Source: Plantago major (lineage: Eukaryota; Streptophyta; Magnoliopsida; Lamiales; Plantaginaceae). From it: a stretch of 64,000 bases of DNA. The notes beneath the pieces are model-generated. The model was not told where the DNA came from, did not search any database, and saw nothing but the letters and a program-made list of their open reading frames with translations. Where the stretch lies: positions 48,286,580 to 48,350,579 of the forward strand of contig CM048840.1 of the NCBI GenBank assembly GCA_026545765.1, read 5' to 3'. How positions within the stretch are numbered: the stretch's first letter is position 1; each line of letters opens with the position of its first letter. The position numbers and the translations under genes are program-made. Shown piece by piece: positions 1 through 11,343 of this stretch.

Positions 1-703
1 GGAAGGGTGATGTCCCTGAGCCGCTTCATCTCCAAATCCGCCGAGAAAAACCTACCCTTCTTTAAAATCCTGAGGAAAGGAGACAAGTTCGAGTGGACAA
101 AGGAATGCGAAGAGGCCTTGGATAACTTTAAGATATATCTCTTTTCACCACCGCTCTTGTCCAAACCAGTAGAAGGTGAACCTGTTTACCTCTACCTAGC
201 AACTACCGCTGAAGCCATGAGTTGTGTATTGGTGTGGATACAAGGGAACGACCATTTGCCGATCTACTACCTAAGCAAGGCCCTCGCGGCTACCGAGGCT
301 AGGTATGTCAAGATTGAGAAGCTCGCCTTCGCGATAGTCTGCACTGCCAGGCGACTGAAGCCTTACTTCAAATCTCATTGAATCCGTCCTCAGCAATGAG
401 CCACTCAAACATGTCCTTGGCAAGCCAGATCAGTCGGGGTGTTTATCCAAGTGGGCGATCGAATTAAGTGAATATGATATCGGGTACTAAGCTCCGTCAG
501 TCAAGAAGGCTCACGTACATGCCAACTTTCTGGTAGATTACCCCGAAGAAATAGAAGGAGGGACCGATAGTCCACAAAGGGACGTGAGCTTTGTGATGCT
601 CACTCAGGCGAAGGCTATCCCGGAAGAAGAAAGGACCAAAGAAAATGAGCCTGGAGAGATGTTTGAAAATAATGTCTAACTCTGGGCTACGTATCAGGAA
701 CCC
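1..703 (+). pseudogene. pol fragment: end of RT and RT/RNase H connection (E1)
   Basis: The reading frame from position 7 begins with the RT thumb-type stretch MSLSRFISKSAEKNLPFFKI and runs into the connection region (YLSKALAATEARY, LKPYF), as in the matching part of G near 41100-41500. The frame breaks near 380, where a frameshift leads into a TGA. Homology to the next part of the connection domain (KWAIELSEYDIGY) resumes in another frame and meets TAA at 497-499 and a further TAA near 677. RT motifs A-D lie left of the window. It cannot encode a working enzyme as it stands. Confidence 0.8.
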
Positions 704-1330
704 ATGGATGACTCCCTGAGGGTGAGACACATGTTCCTCCTAGATGAAGTAACCAACATTTCAACACCTGCATCTTCCGTCAAGAAGCAGGAAGATGGGA
801 AAGTTCCTACTCTCGCATTGGAGGCTAAACTTGAAGGCAAAGAATGTTGGACACTACAAGTGGATGGATCGTCTACTGGACGACTAGGAGGAATAGGAAT
901 TTTCCTTGAAAGCCCTGAACGAGCCAGGCTGGAATACGCCATCACACTCAACTTTAACGTGACAAACAATGAGGCCGAGTACGAGGCACTACTTACCGGC
1001 TTGATAATGGCAAGGTCTCTTCAAGTAAAACGGATCAAAGCCTATACAGATTCCCAGCTCGTCGAGTCCCAGTTTTCCAGGTCTTTCGCCGCTAAAGGAC
1101 CCAACATGATCAAGTACTTGGAGCTCCCCAAGAAAGAAGCTGAGCACTTTGAAGTATTCACGATGGAACAATTCCACAGGGAATGGAACGAGAAGGTTGA
1201 TGCTCTTTCCAAGTATGCCTCTGCCTTAGGAGCCTTGGACACAAGGCGCGTCATACTGATGACTCTCAGAGATTCTTCCCTGATAAACTCCAATGGTGAA
1301 GTCTTCCTCCTAGGTGCCAAAAGGAGCTAG
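704..1330 (+). pseudogene. RNase H domain of E1 pol, ends at an in-frame UAG
   Basis: An RNase HI-type domain removes the RNA strand after reverse transcription. All four acidic residues of the fold are visible: VDGSS, NNEAEYEALL, YTDSQLV and VDALSKY. The N-terminal 40 or so residues are a linker also seen in G (MFLLDEVTN versus MFLLDNISN). The frame ends at TAG 1328-1330. The next codon, ATG at 1331, opens the integrase in the same frame, and in G the equivalent point reads straight through (GRNWMTDIF). The stop is therefore a single in-frame nonsense codon inside pol, either a mutation or less likely a readthrough site. Confidence 0.82.
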
Positions 1331-2554
1331 ATGACCGACATATTTCACTATCTCAAAGATGGCTCTCTACCTTCAGACCCTAAAGAAGCAAGAAAGATCC
1401 TATGTAGAGCCAACACGTACTTTATCCTAGGAGAGGATCTCTACAAGAGATCTTTCACTAGCACTCACATGAGATGCCTTGGACCCCATGAGGCAAAGAC
1501 TGTTTTGGAAGAAATCCACGCAGGGAGTTACGGGAGTCACTCTGGGGGACGAACCTTGGCTCAGAAGGTCATAAGGCAAGGATACTATTGGCCTACCATT
1601 GATAAGGACGCTGCCAACTTCGCTTGTGCTTGCGAAGACTACCAATACTATGCCAACATACCACATCGCCCAACCAACCCTATGATTCCGTCAATCATAG
1701 CCTGTCCATTTGATCAATGGGGAATAGACATAGTTGGCCCCTTTCCACGTGGCACGCACCAAAAGAAGTTCCTTATTGTCGCGGTAGAGTACTTCACCAA
1801 ATGGGTTGAGGCCGAATTAGTGGCCAGCATCACAGAGAGCCGAGTAAGAACCTTCATTTGGAAGAACATCATCTGTCGCTTTGGACTTCCTAGGGTCATC
1901 GTTTCTGATAATGGAGCACAATTTTCCGGGGCCAGATTGAAAGAGTGGCTCCAATCCTTCAAGATAGAACAGCGCTTCACTTCCGATGACTACCCTCAAG
2001 ACAATGGTCAAGTTGAAGCCACCAACAAAACCATCGTCAAGATTTTGGAAACAAGGCTGAGAACTTCTCAAGACAGCTGGGTAGATGATCTCGATGGAGT
2101 CCTGTGGGCACATCGGACAACAGCTCGCACCTCTACTCAGGATACACCCTTTGCACTAGTCTATGGATCAGAAGCGGTCATCCCCTCTGAAATTGTTGTG
2201 GAAACCAAAAGAATCCAACAATACCAACATGCTGGAAATGAAATTGCAAGGATCTACGACCTTGAGCTCCTCGAAGACAAAAGAAGCAAGGCACTAGCTA
2301 ACATTCTCCGCTATCAAGCTATGTCCGCCCGGGCTTACAACAAACATGTTCTTCCCAAGGATATACAAGTCGGAGGCTTAGTCCTCCGAAGAGCTGATAT
2401 CCTGAGCAATGTCGGTAAACTCAAGCCCAAATGGGAAGGACCCTACGAGGTTATTGGGGCTAGAGTCAATGGAAGCTTCGAGTTAGAAGATGACCAAGGA
2501 AGAGCTCTGAAGAGAACATGGAATGCTAAGAACCTACAGAAGTTTTATGCCTAG
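1331..2554 (+). CDS. integrase of Tat element E1, open 407-codon frame
   Basis: Retroviral-type integrase that would insert the cDNA. The N-terminal zinc module has two His (HAGSYGSH) but reads CACEDYQYY where the usual pattern is CxxC, so the last Cys is Tyr. The core shows the full triad: WGIDIVGPF, then SDNGAQF, then GQVEATN, with exactly 35 residues between the second D and the E. The C-terminal part has the GPYEVIGARVNGSFELED type motif typical of Tat integrases, and the frame ends TAG at 2552-2554. It is the best preserved catalytic domain in the window. It is in frame with the RNase H but separated from it by one stop. Confidence 0.85.
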   Translation: MTDIFHYLKDGSLPSDPKEARKILCRANTYFILGEDLYKRSFTSTHMRCLGPHEAKTVLEEIHAGSYGSHSGGRTLAQKVIRQGYYWPTIDKDAANFACACEDYQYYANIPHRPTNPMIPSIIACPFDQWGIDIVGPFPRGTHQKKFLIVAVEYFTKWVEAELVASITESRVRTFIWKNIICRFGLPRVIVSDNGAQFSGARLKEWLQSFKIEQRFTSDDYPQDNGQVEATNKTIVKILETRLRTSQDSWVDDLDGVLWAHRTTARTSTQDTPFALVYGSEAVIPSEIVVETKRIQQYQHAGNEIARIYDLELLEDKRSKALANILRYQAMSARAYNKHVLPKDIQVGGLVLRRADILSNVGKLKPKWEGPYEVIGARVNGSFELEDDQGRALKRTWNAKNLQKFYA

Positions 2555-3207
2555 GGATACTCCCCGAAAAAATGCGACGTCAGCTGTCAAAGTTTTTGTC
2601 ATTTTCTTTTTTCGGCCTCGAAGCCCACCAGTTGTACTTGAATTTTCGTCAAATCAATACAACTTAGTTTTCCAAGACAAGTAGTGCTATATTTAAAATA
2701 AACATACTGCCTCGGACCCTTCAAAGAGATCCGAGCTGAGTGGTGTAACGATTGATTCAAAAAACCAACTTTTCGAAGAGGAAAAAGCCTACACAGCCAG
2801 ATTGGATGAAAGGACATAACAAGCCAAAGATAAGTTACTACAGAGATCTTGTATTTCTCAAAAAGTACAAATTACAAAGTTCGGACATGCCTGTCAGAGT
2901 CACATATAACAAAAGGAAAATCTACATCATTTTTTGTAATAAAAGGAGGCGGTTCTTTGAGGGGTATCCACCGTCCTCCACGGACCAATCGGCTTCATTC
3001 CGAGCCTGAGCTTCCGAGTAGAATAGGTACAATATCCTAATAGAGCAAACTCATGTTAGAGTGACCTTTTTAGGAACTCTGACGTCCGAGCCATGAATCC
3101 TTTACAAAGATCCTGGGCGTTCCGAAATAGAGTCATAGGAGAACATAATGCACTCTCCGGACCAAGCTTATGATGGTCCAACGGCATTAGTCACTTCTTC
3201 CCAAGAA
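2555..3207. other. Non-coding spacer after E1 pol
   Basis: I see no convincing reading frame, splice signal or repeat here. The first 150 bp resemble the matching position in E4 (about 63300-63450, reverse complement), so this is element sequence, probably pol 3' untranslated region. It lies downstream of the second antisense promoter at 4033-4072 and would be the end of a transcript from it. Confidence 0.5.
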
Positions 3208-3473
3208 TCAAGGAACCTCACGGAACTCCACCATCGGAAACAAGTGACTGATGCGACCGTACCAACTTAAGCCGATCCGGGCACAATAGCAATAGGACTC
3301 GGATGGTAGGAACGAACAACACAGGCAGCTCATTTCCGAGTAGCATGTCCTGACACCTGGACAACGGATAAGCTTAAATCCGAATATCTTTGGTACGGAG
3401 ACGTAATCAAAGTGCTTTCTCAGACCATCCACATCTTCCACCACAACCACTTTCTGGTTCGTGCTCATCCACA
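3208..3473 (-). other. Possible terminal exon of a second antisense transcript (E1)
   Basis: On the minus strand a pyrimidine-rich stretch ending TTTTCTTGTAG looks like a splice acceptor at 3474. ATG follows at 3468-3466 and opens a frame starting MSTNQKVVVVEDVDGLRKHF that stays open to 3208. E4 keeps the same reading (NQKVVVVEDADRLR at about 62810-62860) but has lost the AG of the acceptor. I recognise no family. Coding status is uncertain, since only about 25 residues are visibly conserved between the two copies. Confidence 0.3.
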
Positions 3474-3581
3474 CTACAAGAAAATGGTAAATAGTGGAAG
3501 ATGGGGGGCAGCCCGAGGATTTGATTCTCCGAAGCAACAGGTGATGTAATTGCCAGAACCAGCAAGCTAGTCTGCTCCCCC

Positions 3582-3794
3582 GGGGCTCAAGTTGTTGATA
3601 CACACTACAGCCCCGGAGAGATAAGACTAGCACGACGATCCTAGGAAATGTATTTTCGAAAAGGGTTAATAAGTGGAAAGGGTAGGCAACTTGAGGGATT
3701 GATTTTCTGAAGTAACAAGTGTTTGGAAATCCCTCAGACCAGCGAGCTAATCCGCTTCCCCGGGGCTAAAGTTGTTAGTACACACTACAGCCCC
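3582..3794 (-). ncRNA. Pair of tandem stem-loops in the antisense leader (E1)
   Basis: Two copies of a 33-nt hairpin, GGGGCT - 21-nt loop - AGCCCC, lie at 3582-3614 and 3762-3794, 180 bp apart, inside an imperfect tandem duplication. The loops share the sequence around GTGTGTA and AACAACTT or AACAACTTT. The same pair occurs in E4 at 62482-62514 and 62656-62686, in the same orientation relative to the antisense promoter. It would lie in RNA read from the promoter at 4033. No known RNA family is recognised, so the ncRNA label is structural only. Confidence 0.4.
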
Positions 3795-4032
3795 GTAGAA
3801 AGAACAATAGCACGGCGACCCGAGGGAGACCACTTCCGAGTGGCCTAACCTCATCATTCCCAACTATGGTCCGACCCAAAGGGACCTTCGGACGTCCGAA
3901 GAACCCTCCAAGACAGGTCACAAAGGAATGGCGGAATCAACCTACTTGTTGAAGATATTCGGACCCGAGGATCCGAGTCACTTACTATGAAAGGGATGGA
4001 ATGATCTGGCACAAAGCCATACAATCCCGGGG

Positions 4033-4140
4033 TATATATAGGAGTGAAGGACCAATCATAACTCGCCACGTGGACCGTAACCACCGGCTATGGGCTTGGG
4101 CCTGGACTTGGGCCACTATTGGGCCAACCCAGAAACCCTT
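4033..4140 (-). promoter_or_regulatory. Second antisense promoter of E1 (G-box, CCAAT, TATA)
   Basis: Read on the minus strand: several GGCCCA-type boxes (4090-4140), the G-box CACGTG (4067-4072), ATTGG (4052-4056) and TATATATA (4033-4040). It sits between the end of the antisense gene (4861) and pol and points toward the pol 3' end. The same order and spacing recur in E4 (CACGTG 62205, ATTGG 62221, TATA 62237). G (ATTGG 38075, TATAAATA 38091) and F (53610-53633) have the ATTGG-TATA part. A GTAAGT donor candidate follows at about 3984. Transcription is inferred, not shown. Confidence 0.6.
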
Positions 4141-4860
4141 CACAATATCGGCCATACTGAATGAATTATGTTGAACTATAGCCCATTCAGATCTGTTAGT
4201 CCGAGCCTGTCATGATAACTTCCGTAACAACCATGATCTGCGACAAGTCACTGAACTTTTCTACTATGATTATCTCCTTTTTTACAACCTTTTCACAAGT
4301 CAACAAGGTTCGGAGCAGTACACCCAGTCTCTGCGGATCGAGCAGGATGATCACATCCAAATTAGTCCTAGTTACCGATTTGGGTTAACCAATCTTATCT
4401 ATACGATTGGCATTTAAAGCTAAGACCCGGACAAACGTCTTGTCCGCCCGAGCCAAAGTTGCCGATCAATTAGATAAAGTTGCATTATTTCAGAAGCATT
4501 TGGTCTCGTTGACTCGGATCCACTGACCGACGTCCGAGCCAACGACGCTTAAGCTACTGCTTTATTTTATAACCTAAGTACGCAATGAAAAACATGCATC
4601 TAAATAAGAAACAACATAAGTATATGATAACGCCGATCCGAGCCATTGACGAGCCCGGACCAATGCAATACATTACCAAATCAAAAATAGTTATCCGAAT
4701 ACAGATACGATAAACATTATCCATAAAAAGCAAACAAAAGGAAACATTGTCTCACGGTCCGAAGACCGGAATTACAGACTTCCGGGGCATACCCCGTCTT
4801 CACTCTTCTTGATGCCCGGGTGAACCAGCTTGTGCTCTGGAAGGACCTCCGATCTCTTTC

Positions 4861-7860
4861 TCAAGGGATGCTTGTAGGTCTGCCAGCCTTTTGTCTTTGG
4901 CTTCCCTGGGCCAACCTTTTCTCCCTTCGGATCTTCAATTCCTTGAGGAAGGCAGGGCATTCCTTCATCATGTTTAGCTCGCGACGGAAGCCATAGACGG
5001 GCCCGGGCAGAGTCAGCCAGTCCTGGTTGTGCTCCACATGTTCCTCCAGGGGGACGAAGACACTGGACATCAATACCAGGGGCACGAAGGCCGGAAGGTA
5101 TGGAGCGCCATGGTTGTACTTCTTGTGCTTTGTCTCGTTACAGACTAGCTCCACAAATTCGCACTTGAGCAAGTCATCGTCCGAGACGCCCTATGGAGCA
5201 AAGTCCGAGCCATCGGCCTCTTTGAAAGCAGTAATACCTTCAGCTTCCAAGTCGCAGTCACTCGGGATCCATCCCCTGTGCCGAACTGGCCCATGGCTGC
5301 ATCGAAGCCATCCTGCCGAGCCTCGTCATACTTGGACTCAAGCATGAACTTGTAAGCGTCCGACCCCAAGAAATCTTGGACGACATGTGTCCGGACCTTC
5401 AACAACTCATTGAGCATCATATCCTTGAAGGTCCGAGAGACACCGATGTACTCATCCATGCTATCTTGGTGCACTTTTAGATCCTTCTCTAGGGACAGGA
5501 TGGCACTCTTCAGCTTCGCCGCCTCCGCTTCGGACTCCTTCTTCGCAGCATGGGCTTTCTTTATCCTTTCGGACAAGCTGACCACCATGGACGTCTCCGT
5601 CACCCGAGCAGCCTCAGCCTTGGCCATGTCCTCCTCCATTGTGGCCCTCCGACCCGCCACCACGGAGCACGCTTGAATAGCAGCCATGAGCTACAATGTC
5701 CAGCATTATAAAGTCAATAAGAGTTTCGAATCAAAGAAAGATAACATCTTATGGCTATGTCCTCCTCCATGGTTGGATTAGTACGTACCTTCTGGTGAAT
5801 TGCGAATAGCTCCGCAATCCGGTCCAGCTCTGGAGCTGCAGCCATCCGAGCCACCTCAGCTTCCATGTCCAGCTCGCTACTCATCTTCCCTTTGCCCTTC
5901 TTGGCCGGAGGGATCGGACCTTCGGACGGACGCTTCTGCCCGGCCGCAGCACTTGAACCACTGGCAAGAGGGTCCAGAGACATAGACCTCAGAGGTTTCT
6001 TCGCCCCCTTAGAGCCCGCCACCTATTCCTTATCCGGGGTGGGTATCGCCTGAGCCTCTTCACCCGCCGCCTCCCTCCGGGTCTCCTCCACTCGGAATGT
6101 GGCCGCGTTCCTCGGCTCGTCCATAGGGAGCACAATAGACGTCTTGATGATTTGGGTCCGAGTGCCCTCCTCCATCTCCTTCCTTTGGGCGGAATTTTGC
6201 TTCCGCTTTAGCTCACGCATGGTAGACATGGTGTACTCGAACAAAAAATCTGAACATCCGATGAACCAAAAGTTAACACACGATAAATTTTTCGCGGAAC
6301 AAAACAAACAGAGCAATAAAGCAACAACCGACTCGGATAAGACGACTACATGACCGAATGAGGAAGAACTTACTCAAATCCTTCTTCCCATCACAAAAGC
6401 TGGGATCCGAAAAGCCAGCTAGGTAGGGAAGAGGCTGGCAGATTAAGCATCGAAAGAAATACTTCTCCGGGTCTTGATTCTTGTGGAGCCCTTGCATCCA
6501 CAGCGGAATCTTCCGAGCCGGAGGCTTCCAATCCGGCAACCTACCTCGGAAAAACTTCTTCTCAAAGCGCCACTGAACCCTCTCCGCCTCGGACTGACCC
6601 TGTTTTAATGCGGGCCGGACGAAGATGTACCTCTTCCACCAGTTGATCCCCAGGGAAGAGAGAGGATCCACAAAAAAAGTATATGCTTGGCGACATACCA
6701 GCGTATAGAAGAGTGTGTTCCTATTGCTTAAATTTACACTGAACAATTTACAAAAATTGTCAAAAGTCACCGGGATGCCCTTGTATTTACACATCACCCC
6801 GAAGCACATCAAGTTTCCGAGGTAGTTGGGAATGATCTGGTGCGGATTCAACCCCATATCATTCAAGATATCCATCAACTCGGACGCCACGGGCAAACGC
6901 CATCCACAGTGCAAACTTATCTCATGCACACACATGTACCCGGGAGGCGGATTGTAGAAGGTGTGCGACTCATCCAGAATGAGAATCTCCACGGACTCCG
7001 GGATCTCATACCTCCTCCAAAGCTCCCCCACCTCCTCAGACGTCACAATAAACAGGCACGTTGGCAATGAACAATCCTCGTTCAGCTCGCCATTCAGGTC
7101 AGGATGAGTAACATCGTCCCTTGACCGAGGAAACTTCACTCGGAATACATCTTCACCTTTCTTACTACCCTCAGGCAGCTCCTCTTCAGTCAGATGGTGA
7201 TTCGCACCCACTGGTCCAGTTGACTCCCTCCAGAATACATGAGGAGAAATCATCTCCTCCTCTTCATCGTCCTCAGAACCGACACTATCCAGATGACCCT
7301 CCTCTTCAACTTTTTCATTCCCGGACGATGAACTCAACTCCACTACCATCCGAAGGGGGACAGTAGCCTGAACCCGATCTTCAACACCCTCTTCAAACAT
7401 GCCCAGCTCGGGCGTTGCCTCAGAGGTATCATGCACTTCCTCGATGTTAGGCTACTGTGGATCAGGATTTGAATGGCACTCGATTAGGGTTACTCCTAAA
7501 ATTATAGCCTAAGTTGCGTATGTGGAATCGAATCTCTACGGGGAGTTCAGGCTCCTTCCTAGCACGGCGCGGCCGGAGACCCCCTATGGTCCGAGAGGTC
7601 GTCTCTTGGACAGCATCAACACCCTGCACAGTAGAGACTTGCAGGTAATCCTGACGCTTCGGAGACCCTGAACCCGGAACAACTAATCGAAGTAAAGAGC
7701 TTACCTCGGGCTCATCCCGGATTGGATGAGGAGAACGATCCAGCTCTTCCGAATCCTCCGCACCACCAACGTCAATCTCCTCGGAGCTTTCTGATAAGGA
7801 CAACGCTTCGGAATCATATCCTTCAGCCTCGGATCTATTTTGACTATCACTCTCGGGCAT
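4861..7860 (-). pseudogene. Antisense extra gene of E1 (gypsy-type 'transposase'-like, spliced)
   Basis: A gene on the strand opposite pol. ATG is at 7860-7858, just after a splice-acceptor-like CCCTAGG. The central part (about 7000-6750) has YEIPESVEI, NPPPGYMCVHE, GWRLPVASE and ITPN-like IIPNYLGNLMCFGV motifs, matching what Pfam calls a putative gypsy-type transposon domain (Transposase_28). The name is historical and no transposase activity is implied. A 124-nt GT-AG intron spans 6373-6250, followed by MSTMRELKRKQ, and a second 98-nt intron spans 5788-5691. The last part is a coiled-coil-like Ala/Glu/Lys-rich region and a conserved C-terminal block (KCEFVELV) ending at 4861. Damage: frame change near 7440, TAG near 6022, frameshift near 5270. 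Intron positions agree with E4 and G. Confidence 0.72.
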
Positions 7861-7861
7861 C

Positions 7862-8337
7862 CTAGGGAAAGACAAGGCAGTTTTATGAGTTTTAAGATTG
7901 TAGTCCGAGAGGCCATTTACATAGATTAAAGTTAAAGAAATCTACGATCGGAGCATAGGGAACGACTCCGTCGGACGAGGTTAGTTCGGAATTAGTAAGA
8001 TGTCAGTTCGGTGTTAGTTTTAACTACTCAACATATCCGAAGCAGACTATATTATAGCCAACTACGGAATATGAAAAATAGGCATACATCCGAACATGCA
8101 ATATTTTGAAGATGGACAAATAAGATGCACAGAAAACTTGGAGGTAAAGAAATAAACCAAGCAACTTACTTGCACTCGGATTCTTGGATTGAAGGCAGCT
8201 GACTTTGCGCGGATAACTCGCTACGAACTTCTTCTTACTCGCTTCGGATCACTTGATATTGCTTCGGATGTACTCAAATTAGAAAAATCCTCTCTCTAGT
8301 AATGTGAAAGTGACATCGGTAAAAGCCCCTATTTATA
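7862..8337 (-). promoter_or_regulatory. Promoter and 5' UTR intron of the E1 antisense gene
   Basis: On the minus strand TATAAATA lies at 8337-8330 with a leader of about 150 nt after it. A GTAAGT donor at 8169 and a CCCTAG acceptor at 7862 bound a 308-nt 5' UTR intron ending one base before the ATG. G has the same arrangement: TATAAATA at 34043-34050, GTAAGT at 34241, CCCTAG at 34652 and ATG at 34654. The agreement in two diverged families supports a real promoter and leader intron rather than chance matches. Confidence 0.62.
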
Positions 8338-8544
8338 GAGGGTTAAATCTGAAAGCCCAACCGTCGCTATTTTTCGGGATTAAATCTCAATCGTAGATCA
8401 AAATTCATCCAACGGCATAGTAAAACAATACCAAGTGAAATGACGCATTGGTACAAAAAATTTACCTTACGATGACAAAAACACATACAACGAACTCCAC
8501 CACTCTCGGGAGAAGGACACCACTCGACCTTCGGATGGCCGATC

Positions 8545-8960
8545 CATCTTCTGTCTCGAATATCTCTCCTTTTTACAAGGAAGAATGATTTCTCGCCATC
8601 ACATGGAACCTCATCAGTTCGGATGTCCCTCTTCGGACCATCCCAGTCAGGTTGATAAAAACCCTATCCTTTTTACAAGGAAGGATGATTTACCTCACCA
8701 TCACACGGACCCTCGCCCGTTCGGATGTCCCTCTTCGGACCATCCCAGCCAGGTTGATAAAAACCCTATCCTTTTTACAAGGAAGGATGATTTACCTCAC
8801 CATCACACGGACCCTCGTCCGGTCGGATGTCCCTCTTTGGACCATCCCAGCCAGGTTGATAAAAACCCTATCCGTTTTACAAGGAAGGATGATTTACCTC
8901 ACCATCACACGGACCCTCCTCCATTCGGATATCCCTCTTCGGATCATCCCTTCACCCACA
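8545..8960 (+). repeat. 102-bp minisatellite, about four copies
   Basis: The block around TTTTTACAAGGAAGGATGA recurs with anchors at 8570, 8670, 8772 and 8874, so the period is 100-102 bp. The copies are over 90% alike by eye, with the outer ones more diverged. Because 102 is divisible by three, two long frames stay open across it; I treat those as artefacts. It lies between the antisense promoter and the 3' LTR, the region where Tat/Ogre elements are known to carry variable tandem repeats. Confidence 0.88.
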
Positions 8961-9078
8961 AGAGGAACACCTCCGACATTCTCTGTTCTTCACTTGATCT
9001 CGCTTACAAATATCCCTTCTTTCTTTAATTTTGTTGCACTCCGAGCCTCCTTACTCGAACTGCAACAAAAGAAAGAAA

Positions 9079-9091
9079 GGGGGGGGGGGGG

Positions 9092-9131
<40 letters not shown>
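9079..9131 (+). repeat. Poly-G plus (AG)n microsatellite
   Basis: A run of 16 G at 9079-9094 passes directly into about 18 AG dinucleotides ending at 9131. It lies in the E1 3' untranslated region, about 150 bp before the 3' LTR. The length may be affected by sequencing error. Confidence 0.9.
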
Positions 9132-9134
<3 letters not shown>

Positions 9135-9278
9135 AATTAAGGACTACAAGAAGCACGGATTACACCTTTTTTCTGCTTACGAGGGACAGATTGAACTAAG
9201 AAACAAACTATCCTCTCCACTTTTAACTAAAGTTCCACAAAATCTTCTACTAAGATACTTGGAAACTAGGAGGACATA

Positions 9279-10302
9279 TGTTTATACGGAAATATGTCCA
9301 ATCCGTCATAGACGCCTTTGGAATGAATCCTAAGGCATCCCAAGTTGTCTACGGATCCGAGACCTTATAGTCCGACCCGTAGGTCCGACCCTAAGAACCC
9401 GCAAGTCCGACTCACCCAGGAGGAAAGGGGCAGGAGTGCTTAAAGGGTAGTAGGTCCGACCCTGCTAACGGTCCGTAACCATGGGGTCCAACCCCGAAAA
9501 CCGTCCGGATTCAACACAACAACCTCATAAGTAACCAAGTAAACTGGCAATAGAGAGTAAGGAGGTCCGAGGCACCAGGTCCGAATGAAAGGTACTTGAC
9601 AGACTGAAAAGAGTATGTTGTAGGCAACCCAGTACGGTCCGGACCAATCGTCCCGGCCTACCTCTTCGAACCTTAACCCGTAGCACACTGCATCAAAGCC
9701 TCTAATACTCTCACATTAATGACTAAACTACCCCTGAAAGCCCAAAGTGGAATGGGACAAGTGTCATTAATGGGCCATGGGCCTATTGAAGCCTTGGTGG
9801 CTCGATCCAGGCCTTACACTTGGCACGATCTGATGGAACCCTCCCATTTTGGGAGAAATCTATATATATGGTACACATTCCCATGATAACGGTAGGCCAT
9901 AATCACTTCTGACTCCCGATCATTGTACGGAGTTGATTCTCAGTCTCTCGCAAGTGAAGTCTGCATTCGGTTTGACACCATGCAAACTGGGTATAAGGTT
10001 CTAACCCCCCCCTCCAAGCTACTTGTGCAGGTCCTCACGTGTCGCCTCTCAACAGTACGACGGTTCTTACAGGCTTCTACTCTTCGGTCCTTACGAGCTA
10101 GGTGGTCTAGGTACTCAGGGAGAAGGAGAACAAGGGAAATTCATTTAAGTGTTTGGGGGACTTTGCCCTGGACACCGGACCCTAGCTTTGGACCTTAACT
10201 CAGACCCAAGCTTTGGACCCTAACTCAGGACGATCCGCAGTGGCTTGGACTTGGACGACTTAGGAAGAACATATTTAGAGTTTGGGGGATTTCACCCTCA
10301 CA
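9279..10302 (+). repeat. 3' LTR of E1
   Basis: A purine-rich tract GGAAACTAGGAGGACATA (about 9260-9278) precedes TG at 9279. The LTR ends CCCTCACA at 10302, where host unit A begins. The start (TGTTTATACGGA) and end resemble the G LTR read in the same orientation (TGTTGATACGGA to CCCTCAACA). A TATATATA box at 9861-9868 is the likely LTR promoter. The length of about 1.02 kb compares with 0.93 kb in G. The target duplication should be cttat (10303-10307), but the partner lies outside the window. Confidence 0.82.
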
Positions 10303-11343
10303 CTTATGGATGCTATAAATATGTATACAAAGTTGAATTAATATTTTATGATTGGAAAGTAGCAAGTGAAGTAAGTATTTAGAGAAAGATTTACATAGGT
10401 CTTACAAGGTGGTGCACTACTATCACTATCCAAGATGCCTGAAGCATCAGAAAAAATTCACATCTCCGTTACATTACAAACTCGTTGATTTTGCAGCACT
10501 CGGCCTAGTGAATTCGTGCACTCTCCCATTTATTTTGTTCCACTTCACTAGAACAGTATTTTCTTGGTCGAATTCAAGTTGACTTTTTCATTGCCAAGAT
10601 GGGGAGTATTTTTTCCCCATCAACCTATTTTGCAAAGGAGTTTATGACCTAAATGTATGCACTTGTTCATCCTTCAGAAGATTGCTTCTATCTTCTTCAA
10701 AAAATTATTTGAATCAACTTTAATCATTCATGAGACCACATATAGGTTCATTCAGTTATGCCAATACACCTTCATTTTAAAAGTTGATTCTCTTACCGTT
10801 AAAACCTTTCCACCACAAAAATATTCCCGCGTTCTTGAAACGCTAGTAAACATGGGTACTAAATCTAAACCGTAGTAAGCCATTTGTTTGATAAGAAGAG
10901 ATTTAAGATTTCCCCAAACCTTTTTGGACCAACGATTGCTCAGTTAGAAAATGCTCGGATCCGCCAACATCCACTAGAGAAGGGAATATAATAGGTGGTG
11001 AATCATCTCGTTTACAACCGACTACTTGTTTACTTGATTATCCAAGGAAAGCTATTAAGGAAACTGAGAATGACGACGAAATCGCACCGTAGCAAAGTGT
11101 CGGGTCTCGATCAAGTAGTGGTCTGGTCGTTGTAATTTAAAAGATAAATTTTATTTTATTTATATTTTTTGCTTATACCTAAAATGCCCTCTTCAATTTT
11201 TATTGTCTTAAATATTTCAGATTATGGCATTTTCTTAATCAATGTAAAAATTTGAACATTTCAAAATACTGGATAATTTTTTCGATATATTCACTAGTAA
11301 AATGGACAACAATAATTATTATGAATCTTGGTTGATACAAACA

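Larger units (their letters stand above)
1..10302 (+). mobile_element. Tat-lineage Ty3/gypsy element E1, 3' part
   Basis: This is an LTR retrotransposon cut by the left window edge. In order it holds the end of RT, RNase H, integrase (all +), a non-coding spacer, an antisense extra gene (-), a 102-bp minisatellite, a purine-rich tract and a 3' LTR. Extra antisense ORFs between pol and the 3' LTR are a known feature of plant Tat/Ogre-type elements. The right flank cttat at 10303 matches the start of the host unit seen again at 12872 and 46231, which fixes the element end. The 5' LTR, gag and most of pol lie outside the window. E4 (58953-64000) is a second copy of this family in inverted orientation, and G (19198-46093) is a related but distinct family. 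Confidence 0.88.

Noticed and set aside
5410-5676. Plus-strand frames opposite the antisense gene
   Set aside because: They are shadows of the Ala/Glu/Lys-rich coiled-coil exon on the minus strand.
6273-7436. A cut-and-paste transposase gene, from the domain name
   Set aside because: The 'gypsy-type transposase' label is historical. No DDE triad or terminal inverted repeats are visible, and the gene lies inside an LTR element in antisense.
8545-8960. CRISPR-like regular repeats
   Set aside because: The units are contiguous 102-bp copies without unique spacers, in plant retrotransposon sequence.
8585-9140. Two long open frames (147 and 162 codons) over the minisatellite
   Set aside because: They exist because the repeat length is a multiple of three. 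There is no ATG context, no homology, and the frames run into poly-G/AG.
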